From: Promethearchaeota archaeon
GTDB lineage: Archaea; Asgardarchaeota; Lokiarchaeia; Sigyniarchaeales; SOKP01
Reading direction: 5' to 3'
Assembly: GCA_018238625.1 (NCBI GenBank)
Contig: JABCSY010000002.1
Coordinates: forward strand, 28,097 to 92,096
DNA length: 64,000 nucleotides
Shown here piece after piece: positions 9,226 through 15,372 of this stretch (the stretch's first letter is position 1; every line of letters starts with the position of its first letter). The notes under the pieces were generated by a model. That model was not told the origin of the DNA and ran no database searches. It worked only from the letters and a program-made list of their open reading frames with translations. A program made the translations under genes and the position numbers.

Positions 9226-10269
9226 ATCACGGAAAAACGTAGAAGCTCGAACAAATCGGAAGATGGGTCAAAAAAAGGAGACCACAATTCAAAAACTGAG
9301 AAAGAGCAACCTGAAATTAATAAGGGGGGCAAAACTGAAAAAAACGGCGATAGTCCTCGAATGACTAAAAAAGAAATTGAAAACCTTGATTTGAACGATG
9401 AAAAAATTAAGCGTCTCATGGAAAAATACAAGAGAGAAACGGGTAAATACGTGATTTGGCGGGGGACTGTAACAGAGGGCTTTAAAAAATGGTTAAAAGG
9501 CGAGAAAATATATACACGAGATAAAGAAAGAATATCTTTATATGTAGCTGACGACACTAAGGATGAGTGGCAAGAATTCATTAACATAAACAAAGATGAT
9601 TTTCCTACTTTTTCTGAACTAATAAGGCAGAGCGTCAAGTCGTTTATTGAAGACTCTAGTAAAGTTTCGAGCGAATTATCAAAACTTAACCCAAAAACAA
9701 TATCCAACATATCTCACGCGTTAAAAGAACCGCTAACTTCTATTAAAGGGTACTCTCAATTATTGCTTGAGAGCGAAGATTATAAAGGTAAATTGAGCAA
9801 TCATGTAAAAGAAACTGTGAAAAATATCTTTGATCAAAGCAATTTGTTAGAAAATATTATAAAGAATTTCTTAGACAACATCAAACCCGATAGTTCTCCA
9901 TACGATATTTTATTAATTGAAGACGATTTAGCGACAATTCGATTGATCACCAGTTATTTTGATAGTAAAAAATACAAGTGTAAGGGTGTAGTTAGCGGAG
10001 CGAAAGGGTTAGAAGAACTACGAAGAACCACCCCTAAAGTCATTTTATTAGACATAATCTTACCAGACTTAAGTGGGTACGATATTTGTAAAACCATAAA
10101 AACTGATAACTCTTTTAAAAAAATTCCTGTGTACTTTCTTACGGCCATTTCGGCGTCTGAGGTAAAAAAACATGTTGAAGAAACAAAAGTAGATGGGTTT
10201 ATTCTTAAACCTTTTAACTTTTCTGATTTTGACGTTATTTTTAAAATATTAAATGGAAGAGCAAAATAA
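9226..10269 (+). CDS. RHH-like / HisKA / receiver hybrid regulator, paralogue 1
   Basis: About 347 aa if started at the ATC at 9226. The first in-frame ATG is 9361, but the frame is open from 9214, GGTGA sits at 9214-9218 and no ATG, GTG or TTG lies between. The upstream part encodes a charged low-complexity tail like that of the paralogue at 10465. Order of parts: disordered tail; a segment with WRGTVTEGFKKWLKGEK; a ribbon-helix-helix-like stretch (ERISLYVADDTKDEWQEF onward); a HisKA-type phosphoacceptor helix (SHALKEPLTSIKGYSQLL); and a complete receiver domain with EDD, phosphoacceptor Asp in LLDIILPD, LTAI and LKPF. There is no HATPase domain. Inferred role: phosphorelay-responsive DNA binding. 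Confidence 0.75.
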   Translation: MTEKRRSSNKSEDGSKKGDHNSKTEKEQPEINKGGKTEKNGDSPRMTKKEIENLDLNDEKIKRLMEKYKRETGKYVIWRGTVTEGFKKWLKGEKIYTRDKERISLYVADDTKDEWQEFININKDDFPTFSELIRQSVKSFIEDSSKVSSELSKLNPKTISNISHALKEPLTSIKGYSQLLLESEDYKGKLSNHVKETVKNIFDQSNLLENIIKNFLDNIKPDSSPYDILLIEDDLATIRLITSYFDSKKYKCKGVVSGAKGLEELRRTTPKVILLDIILPDLSGYDICKTIKTDNSFKKIPVYFLTAISASEVKKHVEETKVDGFILKPFNFSDFDVIFKILNGRAK

Positions 10270-10464
10270 TTAGAGTCAAATTCTCCTGTAAAAATCCTTA
10301 ATTATATGAGAAATTATTGCTTACATTTAGAGATAAAATATTATAGATTACTTACATATTAAAAAAAAAAAAACAATGTTTATTTTTTGTAAAAAATTAC
10401 TTTTATGTAATATTTGATAACAAAGTTAGAATTTTTTATAATTAGTAAATATTTACGGTAAATT

Positions 10465-11469
10465 TTGAACGGTAAAAAGCAATTAAATCACATAGTAAAA
10501 AAAAGGGTGTTAAAAATTCCTGACGAAAAGAAACGCAATAATAATTCGAACGGTGATAATAACTATTCTATACCTAAAGTAACTGAAAACGAATTAAAAA
10601 ATCTTGATTTGAAGAGCGAAAAAACCAAAGAACTAATGAAAGAATACGAAGAAGAAACCGATAAATACGCTATCTGGCGTGGTTCTATAACCGAAGGCTT
10701 TATTAAATGGTTGAAAGGAGAAAAGATTTATGATCGCGAAAAAGAGCGAATTTCGTTGTATGTAGCCGATGAAACTAAAGCTGACTGGCAGGATTTTATA
10801 AATACTCATAAAGAAAAATACAAAACCGTATCAAAACTCATAAGAGAAAGCGTAAATTACTTTATTAAACAGAAATCGGGCTTAATCGGTGAAGATTTGC
10901 ATAAACTAGACGAGAAAACTCTTACGAACATATCCCACGCGTTAAAAGAGCCATTAACATCAATTAAGGGATTTTCACAACTATTGATTGAGAATTATAA
11001 GGAGGAATTGACGGAAGATGTATTTAATACTATAAAAAATATCTTCGATCAATCTTTACTTCTCGAGAATAAAATTATTAGTATTCTAGACAATATAAAA
11101 ATGGAAAGTTCTAAGTACGACATTTTGCTTATCGAAGACGACTTAGCGACAATTAGATTGTTAACGAGCTATTTTGATAGCAAAGGTTTTTCTTGTAAGG
11201 GTGTCGTAAGTGGAACAAAAGGATTGCAAGAATTAGCCAATAACCCTTGTAAATTAGTTCTACTCGATATTATTTTGCCAGATTACAGCGGTTACGATAT
11301 CTGTAAAAAAATTAAATCAAATAGAAATCTTAAAGACATACAAGTCTTTTTACTAACAGCCATCCCGGGTTCTGAAGTAGAAAAAAATTTTGAGGATAGT
11401 AAAGCTAACGGTTACATCTTAAAACCATTTGATTTCTCTGATTTTGAAGTGCTATTTCAATATTTATAA
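10465..11469 (+). CDS. RHH-like / HisKA / receiver hybrid regulator, paralogue 2
   Basis: 334 aa from a TTG start preceded by ACGGTAAAT. It is colinear with and closely similar to the protein encoded just upstream, so the pair is a tandem duplication. It has a charged N-terminal tail of about 45 residues, the WRGSITEGFIKWLKGEK segment, a ribbon-helix-helix-like segment (ERISLYVADETKADWQDF), and the HisKA-type helix with a histidine in SHALKEPLTSIKGFSQLL. It ends in a receiver domain (IEDD, LLDIILPD, LTAI, LKPF) at the extreme C-terminus. As in paralogue 1, no ATP-binding kinase domain follows the HisKA helices. About 195 AT-rich bases separate the two genes and could hold a separate promoter. 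Confidence 0.78.
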   Translation: MNGKKQLNHIVKKRVLKIPDEKKRNNNSNGDNNYSIPKVTENELKNLDLKSEKTKELMKEYEEETDKYAIWRGSITEGFIKWLKGEKIYDREKERISLYVADETKADWQDFINTHKEKYKTVSKLIRESVNYFIKQKSGLIGEDLHKLDEKTLTNISHALKEPLTSIKGFSQLLIENYKEELTEDVFNTIKNIFDQSLLLENKIISILDNIKMESSKYDILLIEDDLATIRLLTSYFDSKGFSCKGVVSGTKGLQELANNPCKLVLLDIILPDYSGYDICKKIKSNRNLKDIQVFLLTAIPGSEVEKNFEDSKANGYILKPFDFSDFEVLFQYL

Positions 11470-11480
11470 AGAAATAGAAC

Positions 11481-11491
11481 TTTTTTCTTTT
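11481..11491 (+). terminator. T-rich terminator after regulator pair
   Basis: A run of T residues interrupted by one C, 12 bases after the stop codon of the second regulator. Archaeal transcription commonly ends at such U-rich tracts without a hairpin. Confidence 0.4.
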
Positions 11492-11505
11492 ATTAAAAAA
11501 ATAAG

Positions 11506-11609
11506 CGGGCTATGAGGGACTTTCGCCTCCATCTGATAAGGATGGAAGTATCGAACCCCCGACCTGCCGGTTAAGAGCCGGATGCGCTACCTGCCTGCGC
11601 TAATAGCCC
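11506..11609 (-). tRNA. tRNA-Lys(CTT) with a 30-nt T-loop intron
   Basis: On the minus strand the acceptor stem GGGCTAT pairs with ATAGCCC. The D-stem is GCGC/GCGC with GG in the loop, and the anticodon loop CTCTTAA gives anticodon CTT. The 5' half of the T-stem (GGGGG) pairs with CCCTC only if 30 bases inside the T-loop are removed, which leaves a normal TTCGATT loop. The outermost anticodon-stem pair is a T-C mismatch. CCA is not encoded; the discriminator is G. Without the intron the tRNA is 74 nt. Confidence 0.88.
11520..11549 (-). other. tRNA-Lys intron, position 59/60, BHB type
   Basis: 30 nt inside the T-loop. The precursor folds as a canonical bulge-helix-bulge: outer helix GGGGG/CCCTC, 4-bp central helix TTCG/CGAA, 3-nt bulges ATA and AGT, and an 8-bp inner helix CTTCCATC/GATGGAGG. 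Cleavage between the second and third base of each bulge restores a seven-base T-loop. Confidence 0.8.
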
Positions 11610-11633
11610 TGTTTACTAAATCACCATTGAAAA

Positions 11634-11738
11634 CGCACCTGGAGGGATTTGAACCCCCGAGCGCTTACGCGCACTGGCTTGCTTGATAGTTTCTATTGTA
11701 CGCTCAAGGCCAGCGTCTTACCACTAGGCTACAGGTGC
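11634..11738 (-). tRNA. tRNA-Ser(TGA) with a canonical-position intron
   Basis: Acceptor GCACCTG/CAGGTGC with a G discriminator, anticodon stem CTGGC/GCCAG, a long variable arm with a GCGC-GTAA-GCGC hairpin (class II tRNA), and T-arm GGGGG TTCAAAT CCCTC. The loop reads C-T-TGA-G once 23 intronic bases are removed, giving anticodon TGA and therefore serine. The spliced length is 82 nt. CCA is not encoded. It is transcribed leftwards together with, and just upstream of, the tRNA-Lys gene. Confidence 0.9.
11680..11702 (-). other. tRNA-Ser(TGA) intron, position 37/38
   Basis: 23 nt in the anticodon loop at the standard archaeal site. Central helix CTTG/CAAG, bulges AGC and CAA, and a short internal stem ATAG/CTAT with an AAA loop. 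Splicing leaves the loop C-T-TGA-G-A. Confidence 0.75.
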
Positions 11739-11929
11739 TCTGGAATTACGGTTTTTCGACAAAGTGGTATTATTATCACACTCCACCGAATTATCCATGT
11801 TTAATGGATGATCTATATTTTCTATTTTTTTTTTAATGATATAGGTATTAAAATAGATTATATTTAATAAAATAAATTTTTTTTTATTTTACTCTCGTAA
11901 TTCATACTTAAAAGAACACTTAAAAGAAA

Positions 11930-11938
11930 AATATAAAT
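11930..11938 (+). promoter_or_regulatory. Probable TATA box for the JAMM-like gene
   Basis: AATATAAAT, about 40 bases before the ATG at 11978, preceded by purine-rich sequence that could serve as BRE. Position and composition only; no transcript data. Confidence 0.4.
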
Positions 11939-11977
11939 TTTATGTTTCATTGACTTATAATTGAGATGATATAAAAA

Positions 11978-12466
11978 ATGAGTGGGGCCAAAGATTTTAG
12001 ATATTTAATTCCGGAGCGAATCTTTAAATCGATAACTGACAGAGCAGCAGAAGTGTATCCTAACATCGAAAATTACTGGATTTTTGCGGATCGTAAAGAA
12101 AACTTCGGAATAGTTAATAAATTTATTGTTAATCCAGATTTGAGAAAAACCAAAGTTCACGTAAAACCTAGAAGTTGGATGCGATATAAGAAATCGAAAA
12201 TCTACAATATGCGGAAGTTTAAACAAGAGCTTGGAATAGATATAATCTGGCAGGCTCATACACACCCTTCAGGAAACGAGAAATTACACGCAATCGATAA
12301 AAAGATTTTAAAATATCTCTCAAATGGTGTAATGATAATTGTAATTCCTAATCTTCCCGAAAACGAACCTCCTTTAAAAGCCCATTTAGTTGGTTGGTAT
12401 TACGATAAGCGATACACGAAGAAGCCAATCATCGAGATGATGGTGTTCGAGATAATCCAAGAGTGA
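11978..12466 (+). CDS. JAB/MPN (JAMM-like) domain protein
   Basis: 162-aa protein with the MPN/JAMM core: a candidate catalytic Glu in YPNIE (Glu31) and the zinc-ligand motif HTHPSG (His94, His96) with Asp107. In canonical JAMM proteases the motif is HxH-x7-S-x2-D; here the serine position is histidine (HAID), so the oxyanion-stabilising residue is changed. Members include archaeal and eukaryotic ubiquitin-like deconjugases, bacterial sulfur-carrier proteases and RadC-like proteins. No ubiquitin-like, E1 or E2 gene is adjacent; the gene lies between two pairs of tRNA genes. It may be an active peptidase with altered chemistry or a non-catalytic MPN protein. Confidence 0.78.
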   Translation: MSGAKDFRYLIPERIFKSITDRAAEVYPNIENYWIFADRKENFGIVNKFIVNPDLRKTKVHVKPRSWMRYKKSKIYNMRKFKQELGIDIIWQAHTHPSGNEKLHAIDKKILKYLSNGVMIIVIPNLPENEPPLKAHLVGWYYDKRYTKKPIIEMMVFEIIQE

Positions 12467-12740
12467 TTTTAAGCTTAAATTTCTTTCTTTTCTTTTTAAA
12501 TTTTATTAGTTACTAATTTACGAGATTAAGCAACAAAAAGAATCGAAAATAACGCTAGTAAAAAAGGTGTGATTTTAGAATTATCACATTGAATTTTTAT
12601 TTATTTTTTCTTTGTTTCATTTCGATATAAATTAAATACGCAATACAATGAAAAAGTATTAAAATTTTAGATATTTATATGTAAAATATAAGATTTAAAG
12701 TTTATAAAAACACTAAGCAATCGTCGCTTAGCCTGGTAGA

Positions 12741-12757
12741 ACGGAAAAGCGTGCCGA
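12741..12757 (+). other. tRNA-Ser(GCT) intron 1, D-arm
   Basis: About 17 nt near positions 21-22 of the tRNA, holding a short CGG...CCG hairpin. Removing it restores a GCTT/AAGC D-stem. The exact boundaries are uncertain by one or two bases because flanking A residues repeat, and no full bulge-helix-bulge is obvious here. Confidence 0.62.
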
Positions 12758-12805
12758 AAGCGCTGGATTGCTAATCCAGTGTCCAAACGGACTCGTGGGT
12801 TCGAA

Positions 12806-12834
12806 TATCCCATTGATTACAATGGGGTCGGGAC
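12806..12834 (+). other. tRNA-Ser(GCT) intron 2, T-loop 59/60
   Basis: 29 nt. Bulge-helix-bulge: outer helix GTGGG/CCCAC, central helix TTCG/CGGG (two G-U pairs), bulges AAT and ACT, and a 9-bp inner helix ATCCCATTG/CAATGGGGT closed by an ATTA loop. Splicing gives TTCGAAT. Confidence 0.8.
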
Positions 12835-12871
12835 TCCCACCGATTGCGTTCTTATAACATTTAAAAAGCAA

Positions 12872-12974
12872 GGGCCCATGGTCTAGTGGTTATGATTCAA
12901 TTTTTAGAAATTGAATAATATACGTCTCGCTTACACCGAGAAGGTCGGGAGTTCAATCCTCCCTGGGCCCACCA
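12872..12974 (+). tRNA. tRNA-Val(TAC) with a D-stem intron and encoded CCA
   Basis: Acceptor GGGCCCA/TGGGCCC, anticodon stem TCTCG/CGAGA with loop CTTACAC (anticodon TAC, valine), and T-arm GGGAG TTCAATC CTCCC. The discriminator A is followed by an encoded CCA. The D-stem GTC/GAC forms only after removal of 27 bases. It is the only one of the four tRNA genes here with a genomic CCA. Confidence 0.9.
12895..12921 (+). other. tRNA-Val intron, position 23/24 in the D-stem
   Basis: 27 nt with a perfect 8-bp inner helix TTCAATTT/AAATTGAA, central helix GTTA/TAAT, and bulges TGA and ATA. The outer helix is weak (relaxed bulge-helix-bulge). Splicing joins ...TATG to ACG and restores the D-stem. Confidence 0.75.
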
Positions 12975-12980
12975 TTTTTT
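12975..12980 (+). terminator. T6 terminator after tRNA-Val
   Basis: Six T residues directly after the encoded CCA, in the 36-base gap-free zone before the convergent gene's stop codon at 12985. Typical archaeal oligo-T termination signal. Confidence 0.5.
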
Positions 12981-12984
12981 CATT

Positions 12985-13779
12985 CTATACAAATAATTTT
13001 CTGATTCTTTCAGGTCTAATTGCGCTCAACTTACAATTTTTAAGGTATTTACCGATATCTGCAATAATTCCTGGAGCGTTTGTGTTTTGTCTTAGAATTA
13101 CGATATTCTCCAGAAATCCGAATCGCTCTATTGACGCGATATCTCGATAATGACCGGTCCTTATAAGAGCTTTTTTGAATTGCCCTTTTGTTTCACCGCT
13201 TACAAAAACGCCCTCGAGATTTTCCACAACTAATTTACCGTAAATTTTTAAAGTCTTCTGATCTAGAATGCCTTGGATTTGTTCTTTTTCTTTATCGATT
13301 GAAGTAATTTTTATATAAACAGGAAAATGATCGATAAAATCGTAAGCTTTAATAATTTCTGTTAACGAAACATCTCTTCCTTTACATAATTGTTTTCTAA
13401 GAGCGTGAAGATTAAGTAAAACATCCGTTTTAGGGTTTAAAATAGCACAATCCACAAAAATTCCAAACCCTACCTTTCCTACGTCTAATAAGACTCCTTT
13501 ATACGTTTGATTTATTTCAACCTCATCGAACTCAACGATGGCTCCAACTTCTTTCTTAAATAAATTAAGAAGGAAGATTTCTTCTGGTCCTGATATTAGA
13601 ATCTCAACTCTATCGTCAAATTGTCTTACCTTTTTTATTTGAACTTTTGTATTTGGAAAGCTTTGAGCTAATTCGTTCAAATATTTTCTATATCTTATTG
13701 AAATTTCTCTTTTATCTTTATCTGTAGAGACGTTATAAATTTTATCGTATAGGACTAAATTTTTTACCATACAAATCAT
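12985..13779 (-). CDS. DUF2110-like archaeal protein
   Basis: 264-aa cytoplasmic protein of mixed alpha/beta character, resembling the archaeal DUF2110 family. Visible blocks are an N-terminal alpha/beta region of about 90 residues, a segment reading VGKVGFGIFVDCAIL (about residue 101) that looks like an S1/KOW-type beta element, and a C-terminal block with LIRTGHYRDIASIERFGFLENIVILRQNTNAPGI. Conservation next to tRNA and translation genes would suit RNA binding, but no catalytic motif is visible. Start at the first ATG; a second ATG three codons on is equally plausible. It converges on the tRNA-Val gene with only 10 bases between. Confidence 0.6.
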   Translation of the reverse strand: MICMVKNLVLYDKIYNVSTDKDKREISIRYRKYLNELAQSFPNTKVQIKKVRQFDDRVEILISGPEEIFLLNLFKKEVGAIVEFDEVEINQTYKGVLLDVGKVGFGIFVDCAILNPKTDVLLNLHALRKQLCKGRDVSLTEIIKAYDFIDHFPVYIKITSIDKEKEQIQGILDQKTLKIYGKLVVENLEGVFVSGETKGQFKKALIRTGHYRDIASIERFGFLENIVILRQNTNAPGIIADIGKYLKNCKLSAIRPERIRKLFV

Positions 13780-13934
13780 TAAAATAATTATTATAATAGT
13801 AAGTATAGCGTAATATTTCTTATTTTCTCTTATTCCATTAGTTAATTTTAGCTTAATTTCGTTCTGATAAAATTTAAATTGATAAACTTTTATGATAGTT
13901 TAAAGAAAAGCATAAGAATTTGTTGGTGTGAGTT

Positions 13935-14306
13935 ATGGAACAACAACGATTTAATTATTTAGTTGAAGAACTAAGAAAGTACGACGGTATGGGAGAAATT
14001 TTCTTGTTGGATTCTAACGGCGAGATAATTTTTAAATCAGAAGAATTCTCCTTATCAAACGAAGAAGCTAAAGCTATGCTTGTAGCGTGGAAGCAAAAAG
14101 AACCAGCTCTTAAATTTCAGAATCATAGATATGCAATATTAAAAAATGATGATATTCAATTAGCGGCAAAAAATATTGCTGGGGAAAAGGGAAATATAGT
14201 TGGATCGATAACAAAAGACGGAGATTACCTCATAGCACATACTCAAGATGAAGGTTTGATTTTACTTGAGTGGTCAATTTTTATAAATAAGATTGCTTGG
14301 AGTTAA
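13935..14306 (+). CDS. Asgard profilin-like protein
   Basis: 123 aa, the size of a profilin. The succession of an N-terminal helix, IFLLDSNGEIIFKSEEF, a helix beginning LSNEEAKAMLVAWK, the beta strands HRYAILKNDDIQLAAKN and GNIVGSITKDGDYLIAHTQDE, and a final helix matches the profilin fold and spacing. Eukaryotic profilins read ...YMVLRADD...GKKG..G..V..TK..ILIAHYDEG. Profilins bind monomeric actin and control polymerisation; Asgard profilins are established eukaryotic signature proteins. It is a single gene preceded by GGTGTGAG, in front of the proteasome/exosome cluster; no actin gene is in the window. A roadblock/longin protein is the alternative but the C-terminal pattern favours profilin. 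Confidence 0.72.
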   Translation: MEQQRFNYLVEELRKYDGMGEIFLLDSNGEIIFKSEEFSLSNEEAKAMLVAWKQKEPALKFQNHRYAILKNDDIQLAAKNIAGEKGNIVGSITKDGDYLIAHTQDEGLILLEWSIFINKIAWS

Positions 14307-14446
14307 ACTGTTTGAAGAATTCACCTAATTATTATCAAGTCTTTTAAAATTACTTTTTATTTCTTTTTTATCTGTATCCTGAATTTGAGCAAATAGTTTT
14401 TTTTTTATTGTGAATTTATGTTCAAAAGCTAATACTTTATTTAGAC

Positions 14447-14458
14447 AAAATATAAATT
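14447..14458 (+). promoter_or_regulatory. Probable TATA box for psmA
   Basis: AAAATATAAATT about 75-85 bases before the psmA start. It is the strongest TATA-like element in the 225-base gap after the profilin gene and would allow independent transcription of the proteasome/exosome block. Confidence 0.35.
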
Positions 14459-14531
14459 TTATTAAAAATTTCAATATTTTAATAGTAAAAAAAAAATAAG
14501 ATAATTAATTAAAAATTAAAAGGGATAAATC

Positions 14532-15248
14532 ATGTTCCAGCAAGCAGGACGAGGGTACGACATGGCAATAACTCAGTTTTCTCCAGAGGGTAGGCTGTTT
14601 CAGGTCGAGTACGCTATAGAGGCCGTGAGAAGAGGAACAGCGGCTATTGTCTGTAGGAATAGTCATTCAGTTGTTTTTGCCGTCGAAAAAAAGAGTTCCG
14701 AACTTCAAGAAATTATTGGCTCGGAAAAAATATTTAAAGTTGACGACCACATTGGCGCAGCTATCGCTGGGCTTACTGCTGATGCTAGAGTGCTTATTGA
14801 CAGAGCAAGAGTTCAGGCACAAGTTAATATTTTAAATTACGAGGAGAATATTTCGGTTAAAGATAGTACGCTTAATATCTGCGAATATCTCCAACTTTTC
14901 ACGCAGAACGCAGGTGTGAGACCTTTTGGAGTGAGTTTCCTTATAGCTGGAGTTGATCCAAATGGAGAGGCTTCGTTGTATTTGACAGACCCCTCGGGCG
15001 CTATGTGGGGTTATAAAGCTTTTGCGATAGGTTCAGGTGCAACTGAGGCGCGGGTTTACCTTGAAGAAAATTATAAAGAAGATATTAGTGATGATGAATT
15101 AAAATTATTACCTTTAAGAGCTTTAAAAGAATTAATGGGTGATAAATTGAATAAAGAAACTTGTGATGTAGCTTTCATTATAAAAGACGATGTTAAATAT
15201 AAATTATTGAGTAATGAAGAAAAGGAAGATTTATTGAATAAATTATAA
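14532..15248 (+). CDS. psmA: Proteasome alpha subunit
   Basis: 238-aa alpha-type 20S proteasome subunit. It starts MFQQAGRGYDMAITQFSPEG, aligning with archaeal PsmA, and contains the alpha signature FSPEGRLFQVEYAIEAV. Seven copies form the outer ring of the 20S core, gating entry to the beta-ring chamber. The gate-region motif, usually Tyr-Asp-Arg, reads Tyr-Asp-Met here. A C-terminal acidic/lysine tail (SNEEKEDLLNKL) closes the protein. It heads the SBDS-rrp4-rrp41-rrp42 series, the order seen in many archaea, and Cdc48 (45748-47985) is a plausible partner unfoldase. The beta subunit is not in the window. Confidence 0.95.
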   Translation: MFQQAGRGYDMAITQFSPEGRLFQVEYAIEAVRRGTAAIVCRNSHSVVFAVEKKSSELQEIIGSEKIFKVDDHIGAAIAGLTADARVLIDRARVQAQVNILNYEENISVKDSTLNICEYLQLFTQNAGVRPFGVSFLIAGVDPNGEASLYLTDPSGAMWGYKAFAIGSGATEARVYLEENYKEDISDDELKLLPLRALKELMGDKLNKETCDVAFIIKDDVKYKLLSNEEKEDLLNKL

Positions 15249-15372
15249 TCTTCTATAATGTATTTAAAGTTCAAGGTTAGCCCTCATTAATATTTATCAA
15301 TTAATATAAGGCAAAAAATAAAAAATTGTAAAAAATGGGATCCTTCAATAAAGTAATTAGTGAAAAATTTAA

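Larger units (their letters stand above)
12717..12848 (+). tRNA. tRNA-Ser(GCT) with two introns
   Basis: Acceptor GCAATCG/CGATTGC with a G discriminator, anticodon stem CTGGA/TCCAG with loop TTGCTAA (anticodon GCT), variable arm GTCC-AAAC-GGAC, and T-stem GTGGG/CCCAC. The D-stem 5' half GCTT finds its partner AAGC only after about 17 bases are removed. The T-loop is a normal TTCGAAT only after 29 bases are removed. Removing both gives 86 nt, the usual size for archaeal tRNA-Ser. CCA is not encoded. Confidence 0.88.

Noticed and set aside
9210..9710. Minus-strand 166-codon frame across the first regulator
   Set aside because: It mirrors the regulator's coding sequence, is Ser/Phe/Leu-rich low complexity, and has no recognisable motif.
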